Shown here: positions 11,891 to 24,285 of the stretch, one piece after another | Layout: every line of letters starts with the position of its first letter | Numbering within the stretch: the stretch's first letter is position 1 | Assembly (NCBI GenBank): GCA_018350325.1 | Contig: JAEVLN010000003.1 | Location: 1,721,214-1,785,213, forward strand | From: Globodera rostochiensis | Taxonomy: Eukaryota > Nematoda > Chromadorea > Rhabditida > Heteroderidae | DNA length: 64,000 nucleotides | Direction of reading: 5' to 3' | The notes under the pieces: model-generated | The model's input: the letters and a program-made list of their open reading frames with translations, nothing else | Told to the model about the DNA's origin: nothing | Databases searched by the model: none | Position numbers and translations under genes: made by a program

Positions 11891-13607
11891 CTCCTCTCAA
11901 CGCATTATTATCTTCTTCATAGAGATTAGGGAGAGGGAGAGAGCCTAAACTGATAGTGAGGGGGCAAATGGACAATTCGATGAATGATAAAGTCGCGCGA
12001 AGGAATGGATTTAACAATTTGCAGGGAATATTTATTAGGGTCCGCCGAAAAGGAACAAACAAATGGGCAAAATCATCCGGCACAATTTCATAAATGACAT
12101 AATTAAAGGGAATCGTTTAAAATTGATCGTACCAATCGACTTTTTGACTGTTTGTTCATCCTCAGAAGCTGTCGCTTTTCCCTTTCTTCTAAGCCAAAAG
12201 GGGCGAATTTAGGCGGGTGCATCGAATTTCTCAATTTTGGCCCGTCCCATCCTTCCATTGCCGGCTCAATTTTGCCCCAACTCAACAAAATCTGTGCCGT
12301 TTCATTTCACAGACTTTTGCCTTGGCAAAACAAAAAGCGTCTCTCAGAATGGCCAACAACCGAAATGGCTTTGTTGGAGAGAATTGTTGAGGCCAAAGTT
12401 TGCGATAAATAAGGCAAAATTGTCGGTTTCTATTTCGAAAGAGAACAAAAAACGGCAAAAAAAGTGCCGAGGCTGAAAACAGAAGGAAAAGAGCAATAAA
12501 TTACGACGGACTCCGCTAGAATGGGCTCAAAGGACGAAAGACCGCTTTAGGGGGGGGGGGGGGGGGGGAGAATTTGAAGAATCGTTGCCCCGGGGCAAAA
12601 TGACCAACAGAAGCAGCGACAGAAGGAAGGAACGACGGAAAGGGAGTCGACGGACTAACGATGGGACGAGTGAGGGCCAACCATTTTCTGCTGGGTCACT
12701 ACTAAGTTTAGTTTCGTCTGATAGACATTTCGGTGAGGAGCTGATGAGACATTTGTCGTTTGATGTTAATTAAAGTTAGGGTTGGCTCCTCTCCGACATT
12801 TCTCGAAGATCATCGACATATTAGTCCTCGAGAGTGGCGAATTAAGACTAAGATAATTGGGCGCCGGAAATCGGAAAATTGGGCACCGTAAGACTAATCG
12901 GAAATTGGGCGCCAGGGGAAACTAAGCTTTAACAAATTTGCCATCCGTTGCCAGCGGCGGCAATGTCACGAAAAAATTTAATTGAACCGGGCGCAAAGAG
13001 CCAACGGGGAGAGATGGAAAAGCGGTGGCCAAATTGAGGGAGGGAAAGTGGGGGAGGAAGCGACGATTAATTAATCCAATTAGCGACGCCACTCCCCCAA
13101 TCCCCACAAAATGGTGCCCGTTGGATGGGCGGCAGAAACTGGCACAAATGGCAGGCAGCTAAAAGCAGCTAACCTTTTTAGTGACTTTGAAATTTTTCTG
13201 TTTGTTAAATGTGCAAATTTCCTTGGATTTTTTGCATATACAATCTAAACATATGCTCTATCATTTAATACAAAATTTATTACTCGTAAAACAATTTTTT
13301 GTTTTGCGTTAGAGAGTAAGAAATCTGGAAAATGGAAATTTGTGTTGACATCCAAAGTATCGCTTTATTCAAAATGCTCCAAACTCTACCAACTTTACCT
13401 CTGGTAAAATGGCCTCAAGAATTCACGTGGTGTCTAACGTCAATCTGTCTGCAGCGTCGTTGTTAATTTGTTTAAATTGTTTTGGCATTATGATTTGCAC
13501 AAATGAATTAATTGACTTTTTTTGTTTTGTTTTGCCGTCTAAAGTTGCTTTTCCCGTACTTATTTTATTTTTTTAAAAGTGCAAATAAACAAAACTTTTA
13601 TTCTCCA

Positions 13608-15069
13608 ATGTCGGATTCGGATTCTCCAGAAAACTTGGACACTTTGGTCTTTATGGAACAAGACGAGGAAGATGGAAGCAATTGCGCCGACGTTGATGGC
13701 AAACAACTTGCGGAAAACTCCTCCGATGATTCCGACTACGACGAGGTTAAGCGAAACGAATTTTCTTTTTTGGCATTTTTATTCTTATCCTTTCAGTTAC
13801 AAATTGCCTTTAAAGAAGGAATCTTGCAAAAGCATGGTCTCAATGCACCTCAAATCAAAAAGCGAGAAAGCATTTACAAAAAGGTAGAAACTATTTTTGA
13901 TTTTTACATTCGAACTTTGTTAGGATGAAATGGAGCTAAAATTTGTGGAATTCCACAAGAGGAGGGCCTGGTTGGACACGCTGAGTGTAAGCTTCGCGCC
14001 CAACTTGTGCTATATGGGCAAAGTGGACGACGACTTCGAGCGGGAAGCGGCATTGTGAGGCCCCCGGGGGGGGGACGCCGAAGAGCAAAAAAACTTCCTT
14101 TTAAAATTTGTTGCTTCCCCCCCCCCCTGGGGCATGTTTTCCCACTCATTTTTTGGAATTTCATTTTTAATATTAAATTTTTTTTTCGAAAAGCTTACAA
14201 TTTTTGCTAAAAAATGTTTGATTTTTGGTTGCATTTTCCCTTTAACTGCTTTGCTTTTAGGGGAAGGGGTCTCGGCGGTATCGCCGAAAATTTTGATTTC
14301 TGACTTAATTTGTTAAGAGATTTGCAATCAAAATTTTTTTAAATAGGGTAATTTTTGAAGCTTTTAGCTATGCGAGAGATTTGGGGGAAATTTTAATACA
14401 TTTTTTTGCTTTTATTCAAAAAGCTATAATAATTACATAATCGACTCTTTTGTAAGCACTAAACAAGCAATGAATGCAGTCCAAACGGCTCTTCCACGCC
14501 TTCATTCTTTGAAAGTGCCCATCCACCGACCGTCCGATTATTTTGCGGAAATGGCGAAAAGCGACGAGCAAATGGACCGGGTTGAGAAGCGTTTACGGAG
14601 GGCGAAGACGGCTAATGAGAAGCGGGATCAATCGCAAAGGCACGGCCTTTGGGAAAAGCCAAAGAGCTAACGAAATAAATTTAGGCAACGCGAAGAGCGT
14701 AAATTTGCGGTGAAAGTGCAACGGTCGCGCGAGGAACGAAAGCGTACGGAGAAAAGAAAGTTAATTGAGGCAACGAAGAAGCACAGAAAAGGAATCAAAG
14801 GGCAATTGGAGGAAATGTTGACCAACACCAAAGGGGCGCGGTGGGAGGACGAAGAGGAGGTAAATGGCGGGTGGGGGAGGAGTGAAAGAGAAGGAATCTC
14901 GCGGTTTAAGGATGGAAGGCGGCCGGACTCCTACAAACGCGGCAGGAACGGAAAGCGTTCGTCCGGTGGCGCGAAAATGAGCAGAAAGGGCAGAAACAAA
15001 AAGTTCGGTTTTGGAGGTCAGAAGAAACGCTCGAAGGGGAATGACAGGAAAAGCTTCGAAATGCACTGA
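13608..15069 (+). CDS. ebp-2: EBP2-like rRNA-processing protein
   Basis: Family role: nucleolar EBNA1BP2/Ebp2, required for 27S pre-rRNA processing and 60S subunit assembly. Exons 13608-13745, 13797-13883, 13924-14054, 14457-14639, 14685-14859 and 14911-15069 give 290 aa with all phases closed. Seen: an acidic N-terminus; LQIAFKEGIL; WLDTLSV; the family core PRLHSLKVPIHRPSDYFAEM; a long basic coiled coil; and the C-terminal motif NKKFGFGGQKKRSKGN. The protein stops soon after that motif, whereas vertebrate EBP2 runs on with a basic tail. The 14640-14684 intron uses a GC donor. The ATG chosen follows a T-rich stretch and begins the acidic segment. Confidence 0.92.
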
Positions 15070-15094
15070 AAGGACGAAATCCGAGCCTTGTTCA

Positions 15095-15268
15095 TTGGGC
15101 CGTAGCCAGGGCCAGCCCCCCCCCCCCCCGAAAATGCGACAAAAAAACCATAGGGGGGACCCGCTGGAAATTTCGTAAGAAAATTCATAAACGGAAAATG
15201 CCCTCTAAAAGTCGACTTTTTGAGTCCCCCCCCCCCACCCCAAAAATCCAAGGCTGGCTACAGCCCTA
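15095..15268. mobile_element. hAT-like MITE downstream of EBP2
   Basis: Ends TTGGGCCGTAGCCAG and (inverted) TAGGGCTGTAGCCAG. They are flanked by near-identical 8-mers CTTGTTCA (15087-15094) and CCTGTTCA (15269-15276). It belongs to the same GCGTAGCCAG terminal family as the element in the DBT intron. The interior is C-rich. Confidence 0.6.
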
Positions 15269-15562
15269 CCTGTTCATGTTGTTATGACCTTCGTGGGGAT
15301 TTTGGTCGACATCTCAGTCTGTTTTTGTTCATTTTTCATAAATTCAAGATTATAATTTACAATATATGTTACTCGTTCGTTATCGACACATTCACAAGTT
15401 CTTCTACTTTCTGTGGAGGAAGTCGCTAACCGCCCGTCCAATCGGTCTGAGCGTTCCAAGGCGATTGTGCAAAGAATTGTAAGAAATTAGAGAAAGCTGC
15501 GACTGATTGCTGCTTACACTGCGTGTGTCTTCTTAAGAAAGAAAACGTTGGCACAATTGGAT

Positions 15563-17309
15563 TTATTTGTTGCCTCTTAAATCAAAGGATTTTTCTTTAT
15601 TAGGAGGGAGGGGGTGCGTTTTCGCTTGGGCGGAGGCCAAAAGCGGTCGACAGGCTGACCCGAAAAAGGGGCACTCCGTGACGACGGGAGGAGGGGGGGG
15701 GGGGGGGGGGGGGGTTGGGCGCCATCCCCGGTCCTTACCATCTTCCCCGTTGTTGTGTTTTGAGTTATGCGTCTTCAATTTCTTCAATGCCGCATTCTTC
15801 ACGTGCGATCTCCGATTATCGGCTGGTAAATAATCGCAATATCGTTTGCCTACAAAATCAGAGAAAATAACAACGGTTTCCTTTCTTAAAATCAAAAAGA
15901 TCATTACCATGAGCATCCAGAACGGATGTGTCCGCACCTGCAAGATAATCTCTTACAACGTTTGTGCAAACAAAATACCCACCCATCTCTTTGAGCTGCC
16001 TCGTCACCTCCAAATGACCTGCTTGAGCTGCTAGATGAAGTGGGGTCGACCAATTCTTAACAACGAAAATCAGAGCGAAGGGTTCCAAAATGATTTTACG
16101 ACCTGCTAAAAGGAAACTTTTTCTAACCGTTTAATGGAATTCAATTTGGCATACGTCTTTCGCGTTCAAATTTGCCCCATTTTTGACAAGAAAATGGACA
16201 ATGTCCAAATTGCCAGTCTTTGCAGCGATGTGCATGCAGCTGTAGCAGCAGTAACTATACGGGTATTGGTAGTTGATCAATTCGGGCTAAAAAGCAATTT
16301 TAGAGGAGAAGGGCAAAGTGCGCATACATTTTCTTTGACAAGAGACTCCAACTCGCGCAACTGCCCTAAATTGAGTGAAAGGGGCCGGTTGTCTCTCATT
16401 CCATGCATTTAACGGCAATTCCAACCGTTTGAGCACGCGTACAAAGCCCTCCCGCAAACCGAAATATGAATCTTTGGCGTTTTAGAAGAAATACTTCTGT
16501 CCTCCTGCAAGGAAAACATATTTGTTACCAACAGGACTTGAATTTATATGTTTTTCTCGAATAGGTTATGATGAGACAAGTCCAAAAACAGAGATAAACT
16601 GCAAGGGAACTTTTTGCACAAATAAATCCAAATTTAAATATTACACAAAACAAAATACCACCTTTGAACACAAACTGCCATCGCCCGAGGGAGAACGTTT
16701 TCTTGCGCCAATTTCTGAACAAATTGAGAGAGAGGAAGGCATTCCGGATGAAATCCTCGGCGAAGCCTTCGGAACAAAATTTTGCCGAACAGAGAGAACG
16801 CCGACGGCATTGACACTTTGGGCATGCTAAAGCTCAAATAAACTGGGCATAACGTAAATTCCGACGACTCCGAAGGGAACTTTAGTCATTACCCCGAGAT
16901 GTCCGTCCAACACTTTAATAGATATTGTTGAGAAATTGAATTTTTATAATTAAAAAACGGCGATTTTCGTTTTGGGAGACAATTTCCCTTGTATATTGAG
17001 AACCTGAAGAAAACCAGACTCAGCATTAGCTGGTTGATGTTGGATTTTTGTCGGAGTATTCGCTGTTGGCGTTGGCTCGCAGGAAACAGAACGCCGTTTT
17101 CGTAGTCTATTTCCCGTAACAGTCTCACAACCAACTTGACTAGCGCCGTCTCCACTCAATACCTCTGGTCCGAGCAGTACATCGCCGTTCTCTCCGTCTG
17201 CCATTTTCAAAAGATTTCCGGTCGTTTGACTATCAAATGGCAAATCGTTGTTCATTCTTTGCGGCTGCAATTGCTGGTCATTTCTGTTGTACTGCGAACG
17301 GTTCGACTC
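15563..17309 (-). CDS. Ankyrin-repeat protein, 5' end missing
   Basis: Exons: 17309-17004, 16826-16662, 16504-16443, 16394-16328, 16286-16155, 16055-15983, 15937-15908, 15849-15739 and 15654-15563. All phases close and give at least 345 aa. The N-terminal third is disordered and Ser/Pro/Gln-rich (RKRRSVSCEP, ARKRSPSGDGS). The second half holds two or three ankyrin repeats: NRPLSLNLGQLRELESLVKE, MHIAAKTGNLDIVHFLVKNG and STPLHLAAQAGHLEVTRQLK. A short basic tail follows. The first coding exon was not found; an intron appears to enter at 17310, and a candidate upstream frame lies at 17641-17832. Four introns are only 41-52 nt. Ankyrin repeats imply a protein-binding role. No orthologue is named. 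Confidence 0.7.
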
Positions 17310-18048
17310 CTAAAAAAGAAGAATGTAAAGTTAGTGCCACGCCGAATGGTTTAGATTTTGTTGGATTGCGACTTATACCAGACAATTTGGCAGCAAATTT
17401 TGAAAAAAGAGAAATTTTTTGTTTGCGTGAAACAACAAAAAGTACCAAATGCTCTAATAAATAGGAACTTTGTTTTAAGTATTATATTAAAATAACGCTT
17501 TGGACCTTAATAGCAGAGAAAACAGATTTTTTTAAGCCAGCTTTCTCAGTTGATGCTGAATTCATTTTATAGGAGGCTAATCGTTGAGCCTAAAAGCGTA
17601 AAAATCCGTTTTTTAATTGATGTTTATTTTCGAGTTATAGTCAAAAATATTCACGGGGCAAATCATTCAAAAAAAGTGTCAATCGAAAGCTCTTTTGAAT
17701 AGAAGCTTTAAAAGACTCAATGGGTAATATTACACAGAATTTCTTAAATGGTGCTTTCCATGCAGCAAGCAATTTTGGCCCGACATGCCGCCCCCGAAGG
17801 TCAGGACGAACCCTCCGAAAGCCCTCCCCCAAACAAAGTTTTGAACAATTCAGTTTATTTTCTGTATATTTTACGAGAATGTTTAATAGTAAGCGATAAC
17901 GGAGCGCTTTAAAACAAAAATTAAGAAAGGCGCATTATACAGCTTTAAAAGAAAATAAAATTTTACCGGGTAAATGAATCGAAAATGACAAAGGGAAATT
18001 ACACTTATGACTAACAAATGATCACACATCCGCGATTGTTTCAGTTGC

Positions 18049-19850
18049 TCAACCAAGACCAAAAGTCGAACGCACTTTCTCGGCCAACGAGTTAAGCTCT
18101 GACTGACGCTGTTCCACCTAAACCGTTTAAATTTTGAGCTTCATACTTAAGGCATTCAGCAATTAATCAGCGAAAAAGAAAGAACCGTTGAAACAAAAAG
18201 AATGAGAAAGAACGACCCTTGACGACCCACTTTCTGTTTCACAAAATCCGTATTTTTGAGCATCTTGGACACCGCCTCGTCATAAATGTCCGTGATAATG
18301 ACGAATGAGCGATCCATTCGCTTGGTTTCCAGTTGATGCTGCCGAATGTCCTCCTTCGTCTTCGCCAACCGCGTGTTCAACTCCTTCTCATCACTAAATG
18401 AAAAGAGAACGGAAACATTTCTTCCACAATTCTTTTGTTTTGGCAAGGTTTACGCTTACAACTAGAAAGGTGACAAATCACAGTTCATGAAAAGGGATTG
18501 GTCACCCAACTTTTAGAAGACAAGAATAATTCCGTCTCTTGCTGAATAAAGTACCTTTCGAGCTGGGCCTTCTGCTGCTTTATGACAGAAAGTGCTTTGG
18601 TCCGCTGGTTGAGTTCGCTCTCCATGGTTTGTACGTCCATCGCCGACTGTCTCCCCAGGAAATCAATGTCGGCCATCAAGTTTTTGCGCGCCATTTGCAA
18701 GTCATCAATTTGCTTAATGAAAATAAGCCTAAAGTAAAACAAAATGCAGCCAAACCTTTCGCCGTTCTTCGTCCTTCGCTCGCATCTCCACCATTTGGTC
18801 CTGGAGCATCTCCAATTTGCGCATTCCGCTGATCAGACTTTCCACGCACTGGCCGGTCACACGCTGTTCACCGAATTCTCTTTCCAACTTTCGATTTGTT
18901 TGTCTTAAATTGTTAATATTCCAGGAATGCCACTTGTTTTGTTACAAAATCAAATTAATATTTTCTTAAAATTGGTTAACGTGCCGATACTCACATCGCC
19001 TGATCGTATTTTTGCCGCATGTTCGCTACTTCCGTCTCCATGTGCTTCAGCTCGTCGAGAATGCGGTCCGGCGAGTTCACAATGTTGTTCTCCAGTCGTT
19101 TGCGATTTTCGTCCTCTTGCCCGAGCTTTTGTTTGCGTTCCTCCTAAAATTGAACGTTTTTGTTCAGTTAAAAATATTTGACGTGCATTCTCGAGTTACA
19201 GCATTGGTGGTACGTTCACAGGCCTTCTCAAATTCATGCGCGTGCACTTGTTCGTCCTTAAATTAGAATAGAAACACCGCCGAAAGTAATGCTTCTCCCT
19301 CCACTTACAATTTGATTGTCCACCAGAGAAAGGTGTTTGGCCATGTCACATTTAAGATTATAATAGCGTATGAGCTGTGCCATCACCGACTTTGTTCGAC
19401 GTGCGTCCGGCTGCAAAAGGTCGGAGTAGAGAAACTCATCGGACCCATCGAACAATTTGTTGAACACCATATTACTGAAAAGCCACAAATAAGGAATTTA
19501 TTGTTAATCAAAAGTAAAAGGATCTAACCATAAGAACCTCTTTCACTTTCCTACACAAATACATACACGTGCTGTTGAGTTCGGATGATCATTTTGGGAC
19601 GGGCCTTCGTCAAATCAGCGGTCAAATCGATGTCGGCCTCTTTGGTGCCCCCAACATTCTCAAAAATCAAATCACAAAGAAAGTAGTATGCCTGGATTAG
19701 CTGATCAGGCTGAAAGAACAAATAAATGTTTGAATCTTTATTCCAAAGCCAACAAACTTGCGGATTGTTGAGCGAATCCTGCACAATTCCAATCTGTGGA
19801 GCTTCACGGTTAAAAAAATCGATGATCAAACGAGCGTCTGGTCCAGACAT
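18049..19850 (-). CDS. nuf2: NUF2 kinetochore protein (HIM-10-like)
   Basis: Family role: NUF2 pairs with NDC80 in the outer-kinetochore NDC80 complex, which attaches chromosomes to spindle microtubules. Exons: 19850-19758, 19709-19567, 19474-19309, 19256-19200, 19143-18995, 18903-18756, 18712-18555, 18393-18231 and 18117-18049, giving 381 aa with all phases closed. Seen: an N-terminal CH-like head with PDQLIQAYYFLCDLIFENV and LLQPDARRTKSVMAQLIRYY. A continuous coiled coil follows, including the family motif NIVNSPDRILDELKHM. It is shorter than human NUF2 (464 aa), mainly in the coil. Assignment rests on head motifs plus coil order, as sequence divergence is high. Confidence 0.85.
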
Positions 19851-20109
19851 TTGCAAAATACGTTAAAGCGTCTCTTCTGAGATCGATACTTTCTAAAAAA
19901 TTAACGTCCTTAAAAAAATTAACAAAAAATGCGACGTATCGACTTCGTTTGGGTTTATTTAATAGGTTTTTGGAGAAACTCAAAAAACAAAAACGCGCCA
20001 AAATTGGCATTTTGTTTCCACAATGGTAACTCGGACTCGGTCGACTGAGTACGGCAAAGTTTGGAAAGCTATAGGTAGTAAAAAGAAGAAAAGAATGTGC
20101 TTTTCCGCA

Positions 20110-20460
20110 AAAAATCAATCTCGAAAATTGTTCCAATTCGGGTTCGGGGTTTGAGTAGGTCGAAACTAAGCGTATATTCAGATTCTACGCGCCAAATACC
20201 CCCAGGTTGGCCGTTGCTCAACTTTGAAAAACACAAATTATTTTTTTTTAAAAGGGGGGACACCATCGGCAGTATTACCAAAATATTGCCTAAAAATTAT
20301 ATAACAAGGCCATTGTTTTATGGAAAATTTTGATTTTTCGAAATTGTTCGAATTCGGGTCCGGGGTTCGGAATTGGTCGAAATAAATGTCAGATTCAGAA
20401 TCTACGCCCTCGAATACCCCTAAAAAAGTCTTTTTATCGACTTTGAAAAATGGATAAATG
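20110..20460. repeat. Two tandem copies of a dispersed repeat
   Basis: Two related segments (about 20110-20240 and 20325-20460) share AATTCGGGT.CGGGGTT, TCAGATTC, TCTACGC and AATACCCC blocks about 215 bp apart. The last block (ACCCCTAAAAAAGTC, TTTATCGACTTTGAAAAA) recurs at 54655-54710. Confidence 0.55.
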
Positions 20461-20496
20461 GCAAAGTTATGCTTATGTATCATTTGAAGTTCTTAG

Positions 20497-21082
20497 TCAT
20501 TCTGTTCCAACTGATTTTCGTCGTTTTTCCTCTTTTCTTCGCCGTATCAAATCGGTCAAATCGTCGACAAAGTTTTTCTCCTTGCCCAAGCCTCCCTTGA
20601 GGGGATTTAAAGTCTTTCCAAGGAATTGTTCCATTCCATCTAAACTCACATGCAAAGTTTTGTTGTTGCCCAGATGAACATCCGAGTCCGCAACCAGTCC
20701 CTTTTTGTCCACCCCAAAAGTTGAGTTGGTGCCGAATTTGTTCCCACCAATCAGCACGCCTCCCCCACCTTTTGGAAGTTTTTTACGAATAGTTTTATTT
20801 GTCAGTTTTGTTACTTTGCGCATTGAAAGAACCGTTCCCAAAGTTAAACTTCATTCCCGATTCTGCTCCATTGCCACCAATGTTCAGACCCGAGTTAAGG
20901 TCGACTTGGGTTTGCCCGTTAGGCTTCTTGGTAAAGCCGACGTTTCCCAATATAAATGGGATGTTGAAGGCCGTGGCTTAAGAAATGTTGGTGAAGTGGA
21001 AATAGTCTTTAATATGCATGGAAAAGTTACAGCAAAGCGCGGCCAAACTGATGTAAAAGAACACTTGGAATACGCGGCACAT
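20497..21082 (-). CDS. Secreted Gly/Asn-rich protein A (paralogue of the gene at 54.9 kb)
   Basis: Exons 21082-21031, 20976-20815 and 20768-20497 give 161 aa with phases closed. Seen: a signal peptide (MCRVFQVFFYISLAALC); then LGNVGF, VDLNSGLNIGG, SGMKFNFGNGSF, GGGVLIGGNKFGTNS and HLGNNKTLHV. This is a repeating beta-strand-like Gly/Asn pattern. A basic tail (LIRRRKEEKRRK) closes the protein. The gene at 54873-55745 has the same order of motifs and an intron at the same place and phase (CAAA|GT). The family is not recognised. Extracellular location is inferred from the signal peptide. Confidence 0.7.
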
Positions 21083-21872
21083 CCCCTGGCGATTCTTTAG
21101 CTATAATTTGTGTCAATTTGCAATAATCTTTCGACAATTGGAAATGAGCTTTTACTATAATAAAAATATCTTTTTGAAAAATAAATCCGTAAATTATAAA
21201 GCGGAAAGAAAATATTGTTCAAAAGTCAGTCGCAAGAGAATGAATAAAATGAGTAATGTAAAAGGGCGTGGGGGGGGGGATTGACGGCGTTTGACCTTTC
21301 ACACGATGAATGGGAATTATAGTAAATATAATTGAGAATATGTAAATGTTCGAGGTCAGAGAATTGTCCGTGGACTAAGTCATTCACTCAACTTTCTTTC
21401 ATTTGCATTCCCTCAGGTCATTTTTGTGTTTATGATTTGTGTCCGCCCTTTTCCTTGAACAATCTCAAATCCAAATATTGGAATTACTTAGTATATCATT
21501 TATTCCAAAGGGGCGAGGTTACAATTGTATAGGGAGGGGGGTCTTTCCCGATTCGGTGCGGAAAGTGGGGGAGGGTGGGGGGATCCGGATCTGATCAAGA
21601 GTGATCGGTGGGGGGGGGTGTGGGAGTTTGGGGCGGAGGGAGGGTAGGGGGACCCCCGCCTCGGGGACAATTGCTAATTTGGGAAGGAACAAAAGATCAT
21701 TGGGTAAACAATATGTGAACGATCGGTCGTTCATTATTTTTATAAAAATCAGTGATTGTTTTAGCCTATTGAGGTCCGCAAACAAATGTCAGCGGCCAAT
21801 ACGCAAAGTTTGGCCCCAACGGAAAGTGAAAACAGTGGTTAAATTGTGTTGTCACTGTGAATTGCTTGCTGC

Positions 21873-22514
21873 TTATTTATTTAGAAACTTTATAAAATGG
21901 TTAAACCAATCGGATTTGCTTTGGATGAGATCAAATATTTGTGCCAAGAAAAAGGATCGAAATGTTCGTTCGTTTGGTGGATTTGCACGTTTTGTCTCAG
22001 TCAGCGCCCATTCTTTCTGATCGGAGTTCACTTCCAAAGGACCGCCGCCGCGTCTTGCGCTTGTGCCAACCTTTTCAGCGTCTTGAAAGGGTTTATTTTG
22101 GTCAGAAATGCCCGCCCTTCCGCTCACTTCACTTCGATGCCGCCAAAAGTCCTGCAGGCGATTCATTCTGTGGAAATTAAATGCCCGCGAGGAGCGCAGC
22201 AAAAAAGTGGCCGCCCCTCCGCCGTTGTGAAGTCCATTCGATGGACGATTTGCGGGAGAGAGGCGCTGGTTACGGATGTTTCGGTACAGCGGCAACTCCT
22301 GCGGGGGACGTACGGTTTGGCAAAGAGTGACTGACTGATCAAAGACCTGGAGAATGAATGCCCTTGCCGGAGAAACAATCAACGAGAAAGCAAGCAGAAG
22401 AGAAAGTCTGAGAAGTAACGACGTTGAAGCTGCGTGAGGATGGCATTTGCTGCTTCTGAACACCCGGCGATGGTCACAGTTTGAGTAAAGTGAACAAAAA
22501 CGGGTCAAATGCAT
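21873..22514 (-). CDS. Candidate secreted protein, single exon, 213 aa
   Basis: An uninterrupted frame unusual for this intron-dense genome. Residues about 31-51 (LLLRLSLLLAFSLIVSPARA) look like a signal peptide or signal anchor preceded by 30 polar residues. The real start may therefore be an unseen upstream exon. The rest is Arg/Asn/Pro-rich with no recognised domain (for example RPPQELPLYRNIRNQRL). A TATAAATA box lies about 147 bp upstream on the same strand. It may be a neuropeptide-like precursor or a chance frame. Confidence 0.4.
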   Translation of the reverse strand: MHLTRFCSLYSNCDHRRVFRSSKCHPHAASTSLLLRLSLLLAFSLIVSPARAFILQVFDQSVTLCQTVRPPQELPLYRNIRNQRLSPANRPSNGLHNGGGAATFLLRSSRAFNFHRMNRLQDFWRHRSEVSGRAGISDQNKPFQDAEKVGTSARRGGGPLEVNSDQKEWALTETKRANPPNERTFRSFFLAQIFDLIQSKSDWFNHFIKFLNK

Positions 22515-22660
22515 TATTTTGACCTCAAAGGACCGGCGGAGCTAAATTCGTAATTTGTAATGTAAAGTAAAGGAGGGGAGGGGGGAGGGGGGGGGGGTCA
22601 ACGAATTGAAAGTGTCCAATCGATGAACGAATTGAGGGAGTGCCGAGCAACAACAAGGCA

Positions 22661-22668
22661 TATTTATA
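22661..22668 (-). promoter_or_regulatory. TATA box candidate upstream of the 213-aa ORF
   Basis: TATAAATA on the minus strand, within CCCTATAAATATGCC, about 147 bp before the candidate start codon at 22514. Confidence 0.4.
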
Positions 22669-23744
22669 GGGAGTGAGTGAGGATCAAATCGCGGACATTT
22701 CCCAAAGATCCAATTAGGACAATAGGGGAAAAGTCCAAATTTGTACAAAAATGCCATAGTCAAGGCGGAAGCATTTATCAAATGCCAAAAATGTAATAAT
22801 AAAAGGAGCTGAAAGTGTGCAGCGCTTTTGTCCGTTGCAATCGCTTAAATGCGCACGTTCTGTTCGACACAAAACGTCATTCGCCGTCATCAGCAGAGAA
22901 TGAACGGCGGCGGCGGCGGCACAAATTCGTTTCGTCCCGACAAAGGGCCGTGAGGACAACTGAACATTCAAACGAATGCCGTGCCCAAACAAAAAATGGT
23001 ATTTATAATACCCATCCCCCCCCCCCCATCCACGAAAGATTCTTTTTGAATGCCATGTGCATATAATAAACGAATGGAAAGAGTGTTCGGTCGGGAGGAG
23101 GGCCGACCCCCCCCCCCCCCCCCCCCCAACTCAAATTGGCACCCTTCCGGTGATGCAATTAAAATCGGAGAATGGCATGGCATGTAGGTCGAGACAAGAG
23201 GTAATAACAGCGAGACGAGTGGAAGCAAATGCCGCCAGACCCTCCACCCCCACCCCCACCCCCATTTTATTGTGTGCACATAATTCAAATGTTATTTACC
23301 GGTCCTTTTATGGAAGGGTTTTACACACGAAACGCAACGTTTGCGTCATAAAATAAATGAACAAAAAGGTTGTTGGTGAGTGGGAGGGAAAAGGGTTTGC
23401 CGGATTATGCTTTCCGACGCTTTTGACCAAAAAGGGCTCCCCCCCTTTCGATGCCTTTGAAGTCAGGAAAATTCCAAACTAAAAGAGAGCAATTGGCGTG
23501 AAAGTGAGGGATAGGGCCAATCAGCATTGGGACGGGGACCGGAACTGTTTTTTTGGTTGTCATTTGCTTTAGGTGGTGACTTTGGGGAATTTGGCGAAGG
23601 GCGGCCAAACTGCTGGAGGGGGGGGGGGGTGCCATTGGACTGACTGCCTTTCTCTTTAAGGGAAAGATGACAAAAGCTTCAAGTATTTAATCGTTGCTCT
23701 GTCTCCCTTCTTTTTTTTCAAATCCGGACTTTGAGGACAAATGA

Positions 23745-24285
23745 ATGAATGGAGAGGGGTGGGGGGGAGAGGGGGAGGGAGAGGGGGGGGGAGAGGGGGA
23801 GAGGGGGGAGGGGAGGGGGGGGGAGAGGGGGAGGGAGAGGGGGGGGGGAGAGGGGGAGAGGGGGGAGGGGAGGGGGGGAGGGGGGTGGAGGGGAGGGGGG
23901 GAGAGGGGGGGGAGGGGAGGGGAGGGGAGGGGGGAGGGGAGGGGGGGGGGGAGAGGGGGAGGGAGAGGGGGGGGGGAGAGGGGGAGGGAGAGGGGGGGGG
24001 GAGAGGGGGGGGGGAGGGGAGGGGAGGGGGGAGGGGGGAGGGGAGGGGGGGGGAGAGGGGGGAGGGGAGGGGGGGGGGGGAGGGGGGTGGAGGGGAGGGG
24101 GGGAGAGGGGGGGGGAGGGGAGGGGAGGGGAGTGGGGAGGGGAGGGGGGGGGGAGAGGGGGAGGGAGAGGGGGGGGGGAGGGGAGGGGAGGGGGGAGGGG
24201 GGAGGGAGAGGGGGGGGGGGGAGAGGGGGAGGGAGAGGGGGGGGGGAGAGGGGGGGGGGGAGGGGGAGGGGGGGAAGGAGCCGAG
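23745..24285. repeat. GGGGGAGA-type minisatellite, about 540 bp
   Basis: Pure G/A strand with higher-order units built from GGGGGAGAGGGGGAGGGAGA and GGGGAGGGGAGGGG blocks. It is open in all three + frames as Gly/Arg/Glu repeats, which argues against coding. Confidence 0.9.

Larger units (their letters stand above)
8989..13607. other. 4.6-kb G-rich intergenic region
   Basis: No gene could be supported. The strand is marked by G homopolymers of 8-17 bases, an AG-rich tandem region (9660-10060) and a C-rich tandem block (11745-11890). Long Pro/Ser or Gly/Arg open frames here simply translate those tracts. Confidence 0.6.
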
